Notes under the pieces: model-generated | What the model was told of the DNA's origin: nothing | What the model saw: only the letters and a program-made list of their open reading frames with translations | The model's database searches: none | Position numbers and translations under genes: made by a program | Part shown: piece after piece, positions 54,996 to 62,601 of the stretch | Layout of the letters: each line of letters begins with the position of its first letter | Position numbering within the stretch: the first letter of the stretch is position 1 | Origin: Ardenticatenaceae bacterium | GTDB lineage: Bacteria > Chloroflexota > Anaerolineae > Promineifilales > Promineifilaceae | Assembly: GCA_020634455.1 (NCBI GenBank) | Contig: JACKBQ010000001.1 | Coordinates: 186,001 to 250,000 of the forward strand | Length of the DNA stretch: 64,000 nt | Reading direction: 5' to 3'

Positions 54996-55337
54996 TCACT
55001 CAATTTCAATGCTGTCCAGTCGAAACTCATCGCCGCACATGGTTTTAATTCTTAAGCTGCCACATTGTGGACAGGGGGTAAGCTCATTGGGAATAGCGTA
55101 AGTTACTTCACAATCCAGGCAATGCAGTTGGGCAGGGATGCGTTCAAAGTGGAGTTTTGCGCCCTGGCACATAGAGTCGGCGCTGATGATGTCCCAGTAA
55201 AATTGCACAGAATCATCCACAATGCTGGACAGTTGGCCAATAACCAGGTACAGATTCGTCACTTTATTCGCGTTGTGCCGCACGGCATGATCAATAACCA
55301 ATTTGAGAATGTTTTCTGTGATAGACAGTTCATGCAT
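54996..55337 (-). CDS. hypA: HypA, nickel metallochaperone
   Basis: The 113-residue protein starts MHELSITENIL, in which the N-terminus, His2 and Glu3 form the nickel site. The zinc site is CLDC and CPQC at about 73-92. It is the first gene of hypA-B-F-C-D-E, and its promoter should lie in 55338-55451, but I cannot place it with confidence. No clear Shine-Dalgarno site is visible before the ATG. Confidence 0.97.
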   Translation of the reverse strand: MHELSITENILKLVIDHAVRHNANKVTNLYLVIGQLSSIVDDSVQFYWDIISADSMCQGAKLHFERIPAQLHCLDCEVTYAIPNELTPCPQCGSLRIKTMCGDEFRLDSIEIE

Positions 55338-55451
55338 TTGGATAACTTACAACTGTAGCGCTCTCAACTTGTGGTACGTTTTTATTATGACGATCCGGTG
55401 CTGGTTTGGCTACGTTATCTGTCACAAGTTGCTCCGTCATCTGTCATCAGT

Positions 55452-55478
55452 AAAAAAGCCTGTGTTTGTGCACAGGCT
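55452..55478 (-). terminator. Rho-independent terminator after the small GTPase gene
   Basis: On the minus strand AGCCTGTG and CACAGGCT stem around a 6-nt loop, followed by six T. It separates the GTPase pair from the hyp operon. Confidence 0.9.
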
Positions 55479-55575
55479 CATCTGCATTATTTGTTTCGAT
55501 AAGGTTTCTTTTTAGTGCTGTGAGCTGAATCTGCTATTTGCCAAGTTGGACTAACTTTTGGGAATTCATGAGGAT

Positions 55576-56082
55576 CTATTGCTTCAAAGCCAGATAGGCC
55601 ATGCCGAGGAACATTTTTTGTACACCTTGCCCGGTGCTGGCGCTGGTGAGGAGGTACGGTGCTTGGATAGAAGCGGCAAATTGTTTGGCTTCAGTCATGT
55701 CGTAGCTGGGCTGGAGATCAATTTTGTTGCCCACAACCAAAAAACGCTGGTTAGGCACAACCGCAATGATTTCCTCATACCAGCCCTGCAAATGGTGAAG
55801 TGATTCTGGCTTGGTGATGTCGTGGACCAAAGCGGCCGTTTTGCTGCCGCGATATAACCCAGATCTTACCGACTGGAAGTGAATCTGCCCCGCCATGTCC
55901 CAAATGGAGAGCTTGATCGTGTGCTCCTTGATTTGCACCGTTTTGGTTTGAAAATCAACGCCAATGGTGGCCACGCGCGACTGCTCAAAGCGGCCCTCGC
56001 AATATTGGCGAATGAGTGACGTTTTGCCCACGTTGCCGTCTCCGGCAACCACAATTTTTAGCAGTGGTACAGATTGGCTCAT
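55576..56082 (-). CDS. Rab/Ras-like small GTPase (bacterial)
   Basis: The 168-residue protein has all five G motifs of the Ras superfamily: GDGNVGKTS (14-22), switch I ATIGVDF with Thr39, WDMAGQ (61-66) with the catalytic Gln66, NKID (119-122) and TSAS (146-149). TIGVDF with WDxAGQ resembles the eukaryotic Rab pattern more than MglA. There is no C-terminal prenylation Cys. Bacterial members act as molecular switches, often with roadblock/longin-type partners. Here the gene begins 6 nt after an upstream gene whose C-terminal domain could be such a partner. The pathway is unknown; polarity or gliding are possibilities in a filamentous organism. Confidence 0.93.
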   Translation of the reverse strand: MSQSVPLLKIVVAGDGNVGKTSLIRQYCEGRFEQSRVATIGVDFQTKTVQIKEHTIKLSIWDMAGQIHFQSVRSGLYRGSKTAALVHDITKPESLHHLQGWYEEIIAVVPNQRFLVVGNKIDLQPSYDMTEAKQFAASIQAPYLLTSASTGQGVQKMFLGMAYLALKQ

Positions 56083-56088
56083 GCGGGC

Positions 56089-56850
56089 TTACCGTTTCCA
56101 TTTGCCCAAAAAATGTTCATGGGGAAACACAAGCTGGCTGGCTTCAACGGATCTGTTTTGCAACATAGCACGATTTGCTTTTTCAAACACGCGGTGCAGT
56201 TGTTCCAGAAAATCGAGCTGTTTTTTGGCGGGCTCGGCCGTAAACAGTGACATCATCGTGGTGTATTGTCCGGGCACAAAGCAGAGCCAGCGCCCGCCTT
56301 CGATGGCCGTTGCCTGGAGTCCGCCGCCAAAAATTTCGGCCGTAGCGGAGCGGAAAGAGGAGAGCATGGGCACAAACAGCGCCGGATCGACTTCAAATTT
56401 GCCCAGCGTGGTGATCGGCATACCGGAACTGTTTTCGTAGATGGCATAGCCTTGGGCTTTGGCCGCGTGCTTTTGCCGGATGAGCACGCTTTCCCCTTCT
56501 TGAAAGGCGTCGCCCAGCTCGCTTTGTCCGTTGTCGGTTTCGATCAGGGTTTCGATAGCGCGCATTTCGCGCTGGTAATGCGTGTACAGCTCCTGGAACT
56601 GCTGGCGGTTGATGGTGCCGTTGGCAAAGTCATCGGCCAAACGGCCGATTTTGTCCTGAAGCTTGTCTAAAAATTGTTGGGCAGCCGTTTGGCCAGATAT
56701 GGGTGTTGCAGACGGCCGTTCCGCCACAGTTGGTTTGGGTTGGGGAACGGCCGTTTTTTCCCGAATTGGGGGTTTTGTGGGAATAGATACTGGTTGTTTC
56801 TCTTGCGGTGGCTCCGAGCCACCCAGCACCCGTTTTAGCCAATCAAACAT
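56089..56850 (-). CDS. Probable GTPase partner with possible roadblock/longin-like C-terminal domain
   Basis: I start it at MFDWLKRVLGG (56850); an ATG at 56859 and a GTG at 56877 are alternatives with no clear advantage. An amphipathic N-terminus is followed by a Pro/Lys-rich linker (about 15-60), a helical segment (LDKLQDKIGRLADDFANG, about 67-125) and a C-terminal domain of about 120 residues: TTLGKFEVDPALFVPMLSSF, then GGRWLCFVPGQYTTMMSLF and QLHRVFEKAN. The latter resembles the longin/roadblock sensor proteins found with small GTPases, where it would act as GAP or exchange partner. This is by pattern and position only. It is directly upstream of the GTPase gene with a 6-nt gap, surely one operon. 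Confidence 0.7.
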   Translation of the reverse strand: MFDWLKRVLGGSEPPQEKQPVSIPTKPPIREKTAVPQPKPTVAERPSATPISGQTAAQQFLDKLQDKIGRLADDFANGTINRQQFQELYTHYQREMRAIETLIETDNGQSELGDAFQEGESVLIRQKHAAKAQGYAIYENSSGMPITTLGKFEVDPALFVPMLSSFRSATAEIFGGGLQATAIEGGRWLCFVPGQYTTMMSLFTAEPAKKQLDFLEQLHRVFEKANRAMLQNRSVEASQLVFPHEHFLGKWKR

Positions 56851-56956
56851 AGTTTCCATACGCTCCAGTAGTATCACAGTACTATCAGTATAGCAGAAGC
56901 GCCCACAGCGTCAGTTAAATCGGCGTAAAGGAAAACGTGTGCCAGTTGACAATGAT

Positions 56957-57031
56957 CCGTAATCGGTTTTCGGTAAACGGTAATCGGCGTTTTTATCCGA
57001 TTACCGTCTACCGTTCACGGATTACCGACTT
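56957..57031. repeat. GGTAATCGG-type inverted repeat downstream of the LLM gene
   Basis: CGGTAAACGGTAATCGG on the left faces CCGATTACCGTCTACCG on the right, with further ATCCGTAATCGG/CGGATTAC outer words. Same family as 45712-45745. It abuts the LLM gene's stop codon and could act as its transcript end. Confidence 0.75.
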
Positions 57032-58036
57032 CTAGTTGTAGCCGTCGGCAAAAATATCAATCATCAAATATGGATCGCCCAGCGGGTAAAGAATGGGGCA
57101 GGTGCAGCCATTGTCAATATATTCCCGGACCTTGGCCTTCACCTCTTCTGGCGAGCCGCTGGCGGTACACATCTGCACCACGTCGTCAGGCACCAGGTGC
57201 ATGGCGCTTTCAATCTCTTCTTCCGTTGCAGGCCAGGTGAGCACCTGGTGGATTTCATCCAGCAGCTCCTGGCTGACGCCGCTGGCCTTCATCAGGTGCG
57301 GCTGCTGGCCCAGGTATTGCGTCATCATCTTGCGCGCGCCGTCCAGCGCCTTCTTGCGGTCGTTGTCCACCGAGCAAATCATGAGCTGTGGCCGGTCGAT
57401 GTCGTCAATGGAGCGGCCAGCCCGTTTGGCTCCGCGCTCAAGCGCGTCCATCGCTTCCAGGTTGTACTTGGGGTGCACCAGATAGTTGAGGCAAGCGCCA
57501 TCGGCAACTTCGCCCGTCATTTCCATCATTTTCATGCCGGTCGCGCCGATGTAGATGGGCACGTTGCGCGGGGTTTTACGGCCGTGTACCACGTCCAGCT
57601 GAATGCCGTCCACATGATGGAATTCGCCAAAATGGGTCACGGTTTCCATGTTGAGCAGCTTACGCAAAACTTCCACCGTCTCGCGCATGGCGGAGAGCGG
57701 TTTCCGACGCTCAATGCCCACCTTGCTGGCCAGCGGGTCCCACCACGCGCCAATGCCGCAGATGATGCGATCTTCGGCCAGATCGTCCAGCGTCAGGAAG
57801 GTGGCAGCCAGTAAGCCAATATTGCGGGTCCAGTTGTTGGTAACGCCGCTGGCAATCTTCAGGGTGGTGGTGTGGGCGGCAAAGGCAGCCATCGGCACGA
57901 TGGCGTCGCGCACCAGACGGCTTTCAGCCTGCCACACGGCCTCGAACCCTTTGGACTCGGCATATTTCACAAGTTCGATGCCCTCACGGATATCGTGGGC
58001 ATCTTGCAAATACAGTGCTACGCGGTCTTTTGACAT
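57032..58036 (-). CDS. LLM-class flavin-dependent oxidoreductase (F420-type)
   Basis: The start is the ATG at 58036 with AAAGGAG 6 nt upstream. A longer frame to 58123 only translates an intergenic repeat. The 334-residue protein has the luciferase-like TIM-barrel: AESKGFEAVWQAESRL, KIASGVTNNWTRN, CGIGAWWDPLASKVG and NVPIYIGATGMKMMEMTG. These resemble methylene-tetrahydromethanopterin reductase-like F420 enzymes more than FMN monooxygenases. The substrate is unknown. It lies downstream of the molybdenum hydroxylase with a repeat between, and may share its transcript. Confidence 0.88.
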   Translation of the reverse strand: MSKDRVALYLQDAHDIREGIELVKYAESKGFEAVWQAESRLVRDAIVPMAAFAAHTTTLKIASGVTNNWTRNIGLLAATFLTLDDLAEDRIICGIGAWWDPLASKVGIERRKPLSAMRETVEVLRKLLNMETVTHFGEFHHVDGIQLDVVHGRKTPRNVPIYIGATGMKMMEMTGEVADGACLNYLVHPKYNLEAMDALERGAKRAGRSIDDIDRPQLMICSVDNDRKKALDGARKMMTQYLGQQPHLMKASGVSQELLDEIHQVLTWPATEEEIESAMHLVPDDVVQMCTASGSPEEVKAKVREYIDNGCTCPILYPLGDPYLMIDIFADGYN

Positions 58037-58050
58037 GAGATTCTCCTTTT

Positions 58051-58156
58051 GTCGGTATTCGGTAATTAGTGGTCGGTATTCGGTGATCGATGGTCGGTAA
58101 ACGGTAATCAGTGAACTGCTCACTGATTACCGATAACATTTTACCGATTACCGTTC
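58051..58156. repeat. GGTAATCGG-type repeat cluster between hydroxylase and LLM genes
   Basis: Several GTCGGTATTCGGT words are followed by a stem, CGGTAATCAGTGA/TCACTGATTACCG, and by ATTACCGTTC. On the minus strand GAACGGTAA supplies the last two codons and the stop of the hydroxylase gene. Confidence 0.8.
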
Positions 58157-60724
58157 TTTCTTGGTGAGTCCCCGTTTGGGAATTCGCATAGGCAATTTGT
58201 AACGACGGATGCCGTCGTATTGGTAGAGGGCGTTGGCCACGGCCCCGGCGGTGGGCACCAGCCCAATTTCGCCCACGCCTTTGGCCCCATACGGCCCATA
58301 CGGATCCGCCACTTCCACGCCGATGATCTCCATTTCGGGCATCTCTTTGGCGCGGAGGATGCCGCAATCGCGCAGGCGGGTGGATTTGGGACGGCCGTTT
58401 TCCATCACCAGCTCCTCGCTAATCGCATACCCCAGCCCCATGTGGATCGATCCTTCCAGCTGGCCTTCAAACAGAATTGGGTTGAAGATTTTGCCGGCAT
58501 CGTGGGCGGCGGTGATTTTTTGGATACGGCCGTCTTCGTCCAGCGTCACCAACTGCGTGGCATAGCTGTAGGAGTAGTGGGTGTACACTTTTTCCACCAT
58601 CGCGCCTGGCTTTGTCGTCCAGTCCACCCGGAAAAAGCCTTCATAGCTGCGTCCCACCAGTTTATCTAGCGAATGCGTCTTGAGGTCTTCCTTGAGCTGC
58701 TTGCAGGCGTCAATGAGCGCGTTGCCTACCAGCGACGTTGCCCGTGAGGCGGTGGTCATGCCTGCTTCCTGCTCGGAAACGGTATCAATCCGCACCTCGA
58801 TGATGGCCGGATCGAGGCCCGTTTCGTTGCAAACTACCTGCTGCGCCATGGTGTTGACGCCCTGGCCCATCTCGGTCCAGCCGTGGTCCACCAGCACCTT
58901 GTCTGGGGCCAAAATTTGCACCCGCGCCTTCGACTCATCCGGCATGCCGTTGCCGATGCCAGTGTTTTTGATACCACAGGCAATCCCTTTGTATGCGGCC
59001 GCATCGTAGGCGTCTTTAACGGCCAGCAGCGTTTGGCGTGCGCCCGCACCTCCTTCGATGATTTGCCCGGTGGCGGTCATGTCGCCATCTTGCAGCGCGT
59101 TGTTGTAGCGGAACTGCCAGCGGTCGAAGCCACCTTTTTCGCACAGCTCGTCAATGAGCGATTCCAGACCAAAGGCGCTTTGGTTTACGCCAAAGCCGCG
59201 CATCGCGCCACAGGGGATGTTGTTCGTGTAGACAGCAATAGCTTCCACGTCGGTGACGGGCACATTGTAAGCGCCGGTGGCGTGCCCGGCGGAACGCTCC
59301 AGCACTTTCATACCCACGGAAGCGTACGCGCCGGTATCGCCGACAAATTTCACCTTCACGAAGGTAAACTTGCCCTCGGCGTCGCAGCCAATTTTGTAAT
59401 CCATCCAGATGGGGTGGCGCTTGGGGTGCATGGCAATGGATTCATCGCGGGTGAGGCGAACTTTGACGGGCACCTGCATCAAGAAGGCGGCCAGGGCGGC
59501 GTGCCCCTGGGTGGTTAAATCCTCTTTGCCGCCAAAACCACCGCCGTTGGGCACCATGATGATGCGCACTTTTTCCAACGGCAGCCCCAGTGCTTTGGCG
59601 ATTTGGATGCGGTCTTCAAAAATGCCCTGGCCGCTGGAGAACACTTCAACGCCGTCTTGAAACGGCCGTGCCACCGAGCACTCCGGTTCCATAAAGCCAT
59701 GTTCAATCATCTGCGTCTCAAAAATGCCCTGGGCCACGTGGACGGAGGCGGCTTCGGCCGCAGCCATGTCGCCCCGGCTGGTGAAGCTGCGCGAAAGCTG
59801 GTTGCCTTGCGGATGAATCTTGGGGGCATCGGGCTTGAGCGCTTCATGCATATCGGTGACGGGTTCCAGCACCCCGTAATCAACGCTGATTGCCGCCACA
59901 GCCTGGCGAGCCAGCGCGTCGGTTTCGGCCACCACCAGCGCCAGCACGTCGCCGACGTAGCGGGTCGTTTCCCCTTCGGCCACCATCATCGGCCAATCTT
60001 GCTTGATGAGGCCAATCTGTTTGTCGCCGGGGATGTCTTGAGCCGTGAAAACGCGAATGACGCCGTCCATCTTTTCCGCAGCGCTGGTGTCAATTTTTTG
60101 CACGATGGCGCGGGGATGATCGCTAAATTTAAGCGCGCCCACCTTCATGCCGGGCAGGCGGATGTCGTCGGTGTAGTGGTGCTGGCCGAGGACCAGCTTG
60201 GCGGCCTGGTATTTGGGCTGGAAGGTGCCGATTTTCCCATCCGCAGCTGGCAGTTTGACCTCTTCTTCCTTGCGAATGGCGTCAGCGGCCATTTCCACGG
60301 CGTCCACGATCTTTTTGTAGCCCGTGCAGCGGCACAGGTTGGGTGTCAGGGCTTTTTCGATGTCGTCTCGGCTCGGTTCCGGGTTTTTGCCGATGAGGGC
60401 GTTGGACTGCATGACGATGCCAGGGATGCAGTAACCGCACTGTACGCCGCCGCAGGTGACGAAGGAGTTGGCAAACACCTCTTGCCGGTATGCACCTAGC
60501 CCTTCGGTGGTGGTGACGGTTTTGCCCTCGACCCGTTCCATTTTGGTGACGCAGCCCAGCACGGCTTTGTCGTCTAGCTGCACGGTGCAGGCACCGCAGG
60601 CGGCTTGCGGGGCGCAGCCATCTTTGGCGGAGAGGATGCCTTTTTCGTCGCGCAGGTAGGTGAGCAGCGGGGTTTCTGGATCGCCGTTAAATTCGATCAG
60701 CTCGCCATTAAGTGTAAATTTCAT
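58148..60724 (-). CDS. Fused molybdenum hydroxylase of the xanthine dehydrogenase family (selenium-dependent XDH type)
   Basis: The start is the ATG at 60724 with GGAGGT 6 nt upstream, giving 858 residues. Residues 1-75 hold a plant-type [2Fe-2S] domain (Cys37, 43, 46, 58) and 75-150 the second cluster (Cys91, 96, 99 with CRC at 131-133). The molybdopterin part follows with QDWPMMVAEGETTRYVGDVL, EHGFMEPEC, GGGFGGKED, MRGFGVNQ and the catalytic Glu in KGVGEIG near the end. No FAD subunit is fused or adjacent, as in aldehyde-oxidoreductase-like and selenium-dependent xanthine dehydrogenases, which it resembles most. The first cluster has C-X5-C in place of the usual C-X4-C. The neighbouring nucleoside-type importer supports a purine substrate. 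Confidence 0.85.
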   Translation of the reverse strand: MKFTLNGELIEFNGDPETPLLTYLRDEKGILSAKDGCAPQAACGACTVQLDDKAVLGCVTKMERVEGKTVTTTEGLGAYRQEVFANSFVTCGGVQCGYCIPGIVMQSNALIGKNPEPSRDDIEKALTPNLCRCTGYKKIVDAVEMAADAIRKEEEVKLPAADGKIGTFQPKYQAAKLVLGQHHYTDDIRLPGMKVGALKFSDHPRAIVQKIDTSAAEKMDGVIRVFTAQDIPGDKQIGLIKQDWPMMVAEGETTRYVGDVLALVVAETDALARQAVAAISVDYGVLEPVTDMHEALKPDAPKIHPQGNQLSRSFTSRGDMAAAEAASVHVAQGIFETQMIEHGFMEPECSVARPFQDGVEVFSSGQGIFEDRIQIAKALGLPLEKVRIIMVPNGGGFGGKEDLTTQGHAALAAFLMQVPVKVRLTRDESIAMHPKRHPIWMDYKIGCDAEGKFTFVKVKFVGDTGAYASVGMKVLERSAGHATGAYNVPVTDVEAIAVYTNNIPCGAMRGFGVNQSAFGLESLIDELCEKGGFDRWQFRYNNALQDGDMTATGQIIEGGAGARQTLLAVKDAYDAAAYKGIACGIKNTGIGNGMPDESKARVQILAPDKVLVDHGWTEMGQGVNTMAQQVVCNETGLDPAIIEVRIDTVSEQEAGMTTASRATSLVGNALIDACKQLKEDLKTHSLDKLVGRSYEGFFRVDWTTKPGAMVEKVYTHYSYSYATQLVTLDEDGRIQKITAAHDAGKIFNPILFEGQLEGSIHMGLGYAISEELVMENGRPKSTRLRDCGILRAKEMPEMEIIGVEVADPYGPYGAKGVGEIGLVPTAGAVANALYQYDGIRRYKLPMRIPKRGLTKKER

Positions 60725-60862
60725 TGATTTACCTCCACAGAAGAATAAATCCCCACGAAATAGCTGACAGGTAGGGAGATGTCGGGGTCGCACATCTCGC
60801 GCTCGCCAGTGCGCCAGCTTTATTAGTCCACACTTCTGGCGTGACTATGGTTGTTACTTCCT

Positions 60863-60928
60863 AGACCTGTCAGGTGGCCACGATGCTACTCGCAACTGCA
60901 AGACCCTTACTGGACACCTGACAGGTCT
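60863..60928. repeat. 14-bp perfect inverted repeat between ABC ATPase and hydroxylase
   Basis: AGACCTGTCAGGTG (60863-60876) and CACCTGACAGGTCT (60915-60928) are exact inverted repeats around 38 nt, starting 7 bp from the ATPase gene's stop codon. It may end that transcript. The ACCTGTCAGGT word is a common dispersed repeat; a further GACAGGTAGG lies at 60767. Confidence 0.75.
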
Positions 60929-60935
60929 TTAGAAA

Positions 60936-62504
60936 TCAGGCTAATTCTTCATGGCGTTCACCGGCCATCATCAGGCCGAGATCGTCCGTGGTGACATCAT
61001 CATTATTTACGATGCCCATGATTTCGCCACCGTACAGTACCACGATGCGGTCGGACAGCGCTTTGACTTCATCCAAATCTTCTGAGATGAGTAGCGTGGC
61101 CAATCCTTCGCTGCGGTATTTTAACAGCTGATTGTGGATATATTCTGTAGCACCAATGTCCACCCCACGGGTGGGCTGGGCGGCGATGAGCAGACGGGGC
61201 TTCCGGGCCAGTTCGCGCGCCAGGATGAGTTTCTGGATGTTGCCGCCGGATAAATTTTTGGTCGGTGTTTCTTGCGTCGGGGTTTTGACGCGGAAATTTT
61301 TGATCAACGTTCCGGCGTGTTGGGCGATCTGTTTGAAGTCGAGGAAGATACCTTTGCTAAACGGCCGTCTCACATGATCCTGCAAAATCATATTTTCTGC
61401 TACAGAAAAATCTTTGACGACACCGTCGTGCATGCGCTCTTCGGGGATGTAGGAGAGGCCTTGTTTGTACATTTGGGCGGGGGTGAGGTGGGTGACTGCT
61501 TTGCCATCGAGGGTGATTTTACCGTCATTCACCACTCGTAAGCCCGCAATCGAGCGGGCCAGGGAGCGTTGCCCGTTTCCAGAGATGCCCGCCACGCCCA
61601 CAATTTCGCCGCTGCGCACCTCGAAGGAGACGTTTTTGAGGACGCGCTTGCCGTCTTCGTTTACGGCCGTTACGTTCTCTAACTTTAACCGCACATCCCC
61701 AACTTCACGAGGCGGGCGCACCCGCTCCAGCAGCACTTCGCGCCCAACCATCATGTTGGCCAAATCTTTTTTGGTCACATCCTTGGTGAAGCGCGTGCCC
61801 ACCACACGGCCGTCTCGCAGCACGGTTACGCGGTCAGTCAGGGCAAAAATTTCGTTCAGCTTGTGCGAAATGAAGATGAGGGCGTGCCCGTCGGCGGCCA
61901 TCTGGCGGAAAATGACGAACAGGTCATCCACTTCTTGCGGGGTGAGAACGGCCGTTGGTTCATCCAAAACCAGCAGCGCCGCGCCGCGATATAGCGCCTT
62001 GATGATTTCCACCCGCTGCTGCTGCCCCACGGCCAGCTTGCCGACAATGGCGTTGGGGTCTACCTGCAAGCCGTACTTGCTGGTCAGCTCGCGAATGCGC
62101 GCCGACACCACGTCCAAATCCAGCCGAGGTGCGCGCGAGGAGGGCAAGCCCAGCGCCACATTTTCGGCCACGGTCATGTTGTCCACCAGCATAAAGTGTT
62201 GGTGGATCATGCCGATGCCGTGTTTGGTGGAGTCGGTGGGGGAGTGGATGGTGATGGAACGGCCGTTTAGAAAAATTTCCCCTTCATCTGGTTGGTACAG
62301 GCCGTACAGAATCTTCATTAGCGTACTTTTGCCTGCCCCATTTTCCCCCAGCAGCGCGTGAATTTCACCCGCTTTCACCTCAAAATTGACGTGATCGCTG
62401 GCCAGCACGCCGGGAAATCGCTTCACAATGCCGCGCATTTCCAACGATTCAATCCGAGGTAAACCAGAAGGGAGGGTGTTTTGGGTGTCGCCGTTTTCGC
62501 TCAT
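60936..62504 (-). CDS. ABC importer ATPase, simple sugar/nucleoside type (NupA/YufO-like)
   Basis: I use the ATG at 62504; a GTG at 62516 in the same frame is possible. The roughly 522-residue protein has two fused nucleotide-binding domains. Domain 1: GENGAGKS, signature LAVGQQQR, LLVLDEPTAVL, all consistent with activity. Domain 2: a degenerate P-loop (GISGNGQRS), signature LSGGNIQK and LLIAAQPTRGVD. This asymmetry is the rule in RbsA/NupA-type importers. Together with the BMP-type binding protein upstream it points to nucleoside uptake. The two permease genes usual for this system are not between it and the hydroxylase; they may lie upstream of the window. Confidence 0.93.
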   Translation of the reverse strand: MSENGDTQNTLPSGLPRIESLEMRGIVKRFPGVLASDHVNFEVKAGEIHALLGENGAGKSTLMKILYGLYQPDEGEIFLNGRSITIHSPTDSTKHGIGMIHQHFMLVDNMTVAENVALGLPSSRAPRLDLDVVSARIRELTSKYGLQVDPNAIVGKLAVGQQQRVEIIKALYRGAALLVLDEPTAVLTPQEVDDLFVIFRQMAADGHALIFISHKLNEIFALTDRVTVLRDGRVVGTRFTKDVTKKDLANMMVGREVLLERVRPPREVGDVRLKLENVTAVNEDGKRVLKNVSFEVRSGEIVGVAGISGNGQRSLARSIAGLRVVNDGKITLDGKAVTHLTPAQMYKQGLSYIPEERMHDGVVKDFSVAENMILQDHVRRPFSKGIFLDFKQIAQHAGTLIKNFRVKTPTQETPTKNLSGGNIQKLILARELARKPRLLIAAQPTRGVDIGATEYIHNQLLKYRSEGLATLLISEDLDEVKALSDRIVVLYGGEIMGIVNNDDVTTDDLGLMMAGERHEELA

Positions 62505-62539
62505 GCGTTCACTCACTCATTGTGCCAGATCGGTGAGAA

Positions 62540-62586
62540 GTGAAAAGTAAAAAGCGGTTTGATTCTTTTCACTTTTTACTTTTCAC
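62540..62586. repeat. 15-bp perfect inverted repeat between binding protein and ATPase genes
   Basis: GTGAAAAGTAAAAAG (62540-62554) and CTTTTTACTTTTCAC (62572-62586) pair around 17 nt. AT-rich, in the 97-bp gap. It could lower downstream expression relative to the binding protein, as often seen in importer operons. Confidence 0.75.
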
Positions 62587-62601
62587 TCTTTCACTCAAAC
62601 A

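Noticed and set aside
58037..58123. N-terminal extension of the LLM oxidoreductase
   Set aside because: The extra residues (repeated ITEYRP units) are a translation of the GGTAATCGG-type repeat; AAAGGAG precedes the ATG at 58036.
50207..62586. Intergenic hairpin repeats considered as insertion sequences or CRISPR
   Set aside because: They are short inverted repeats without a transposase, target duplications or regular spacer structure.
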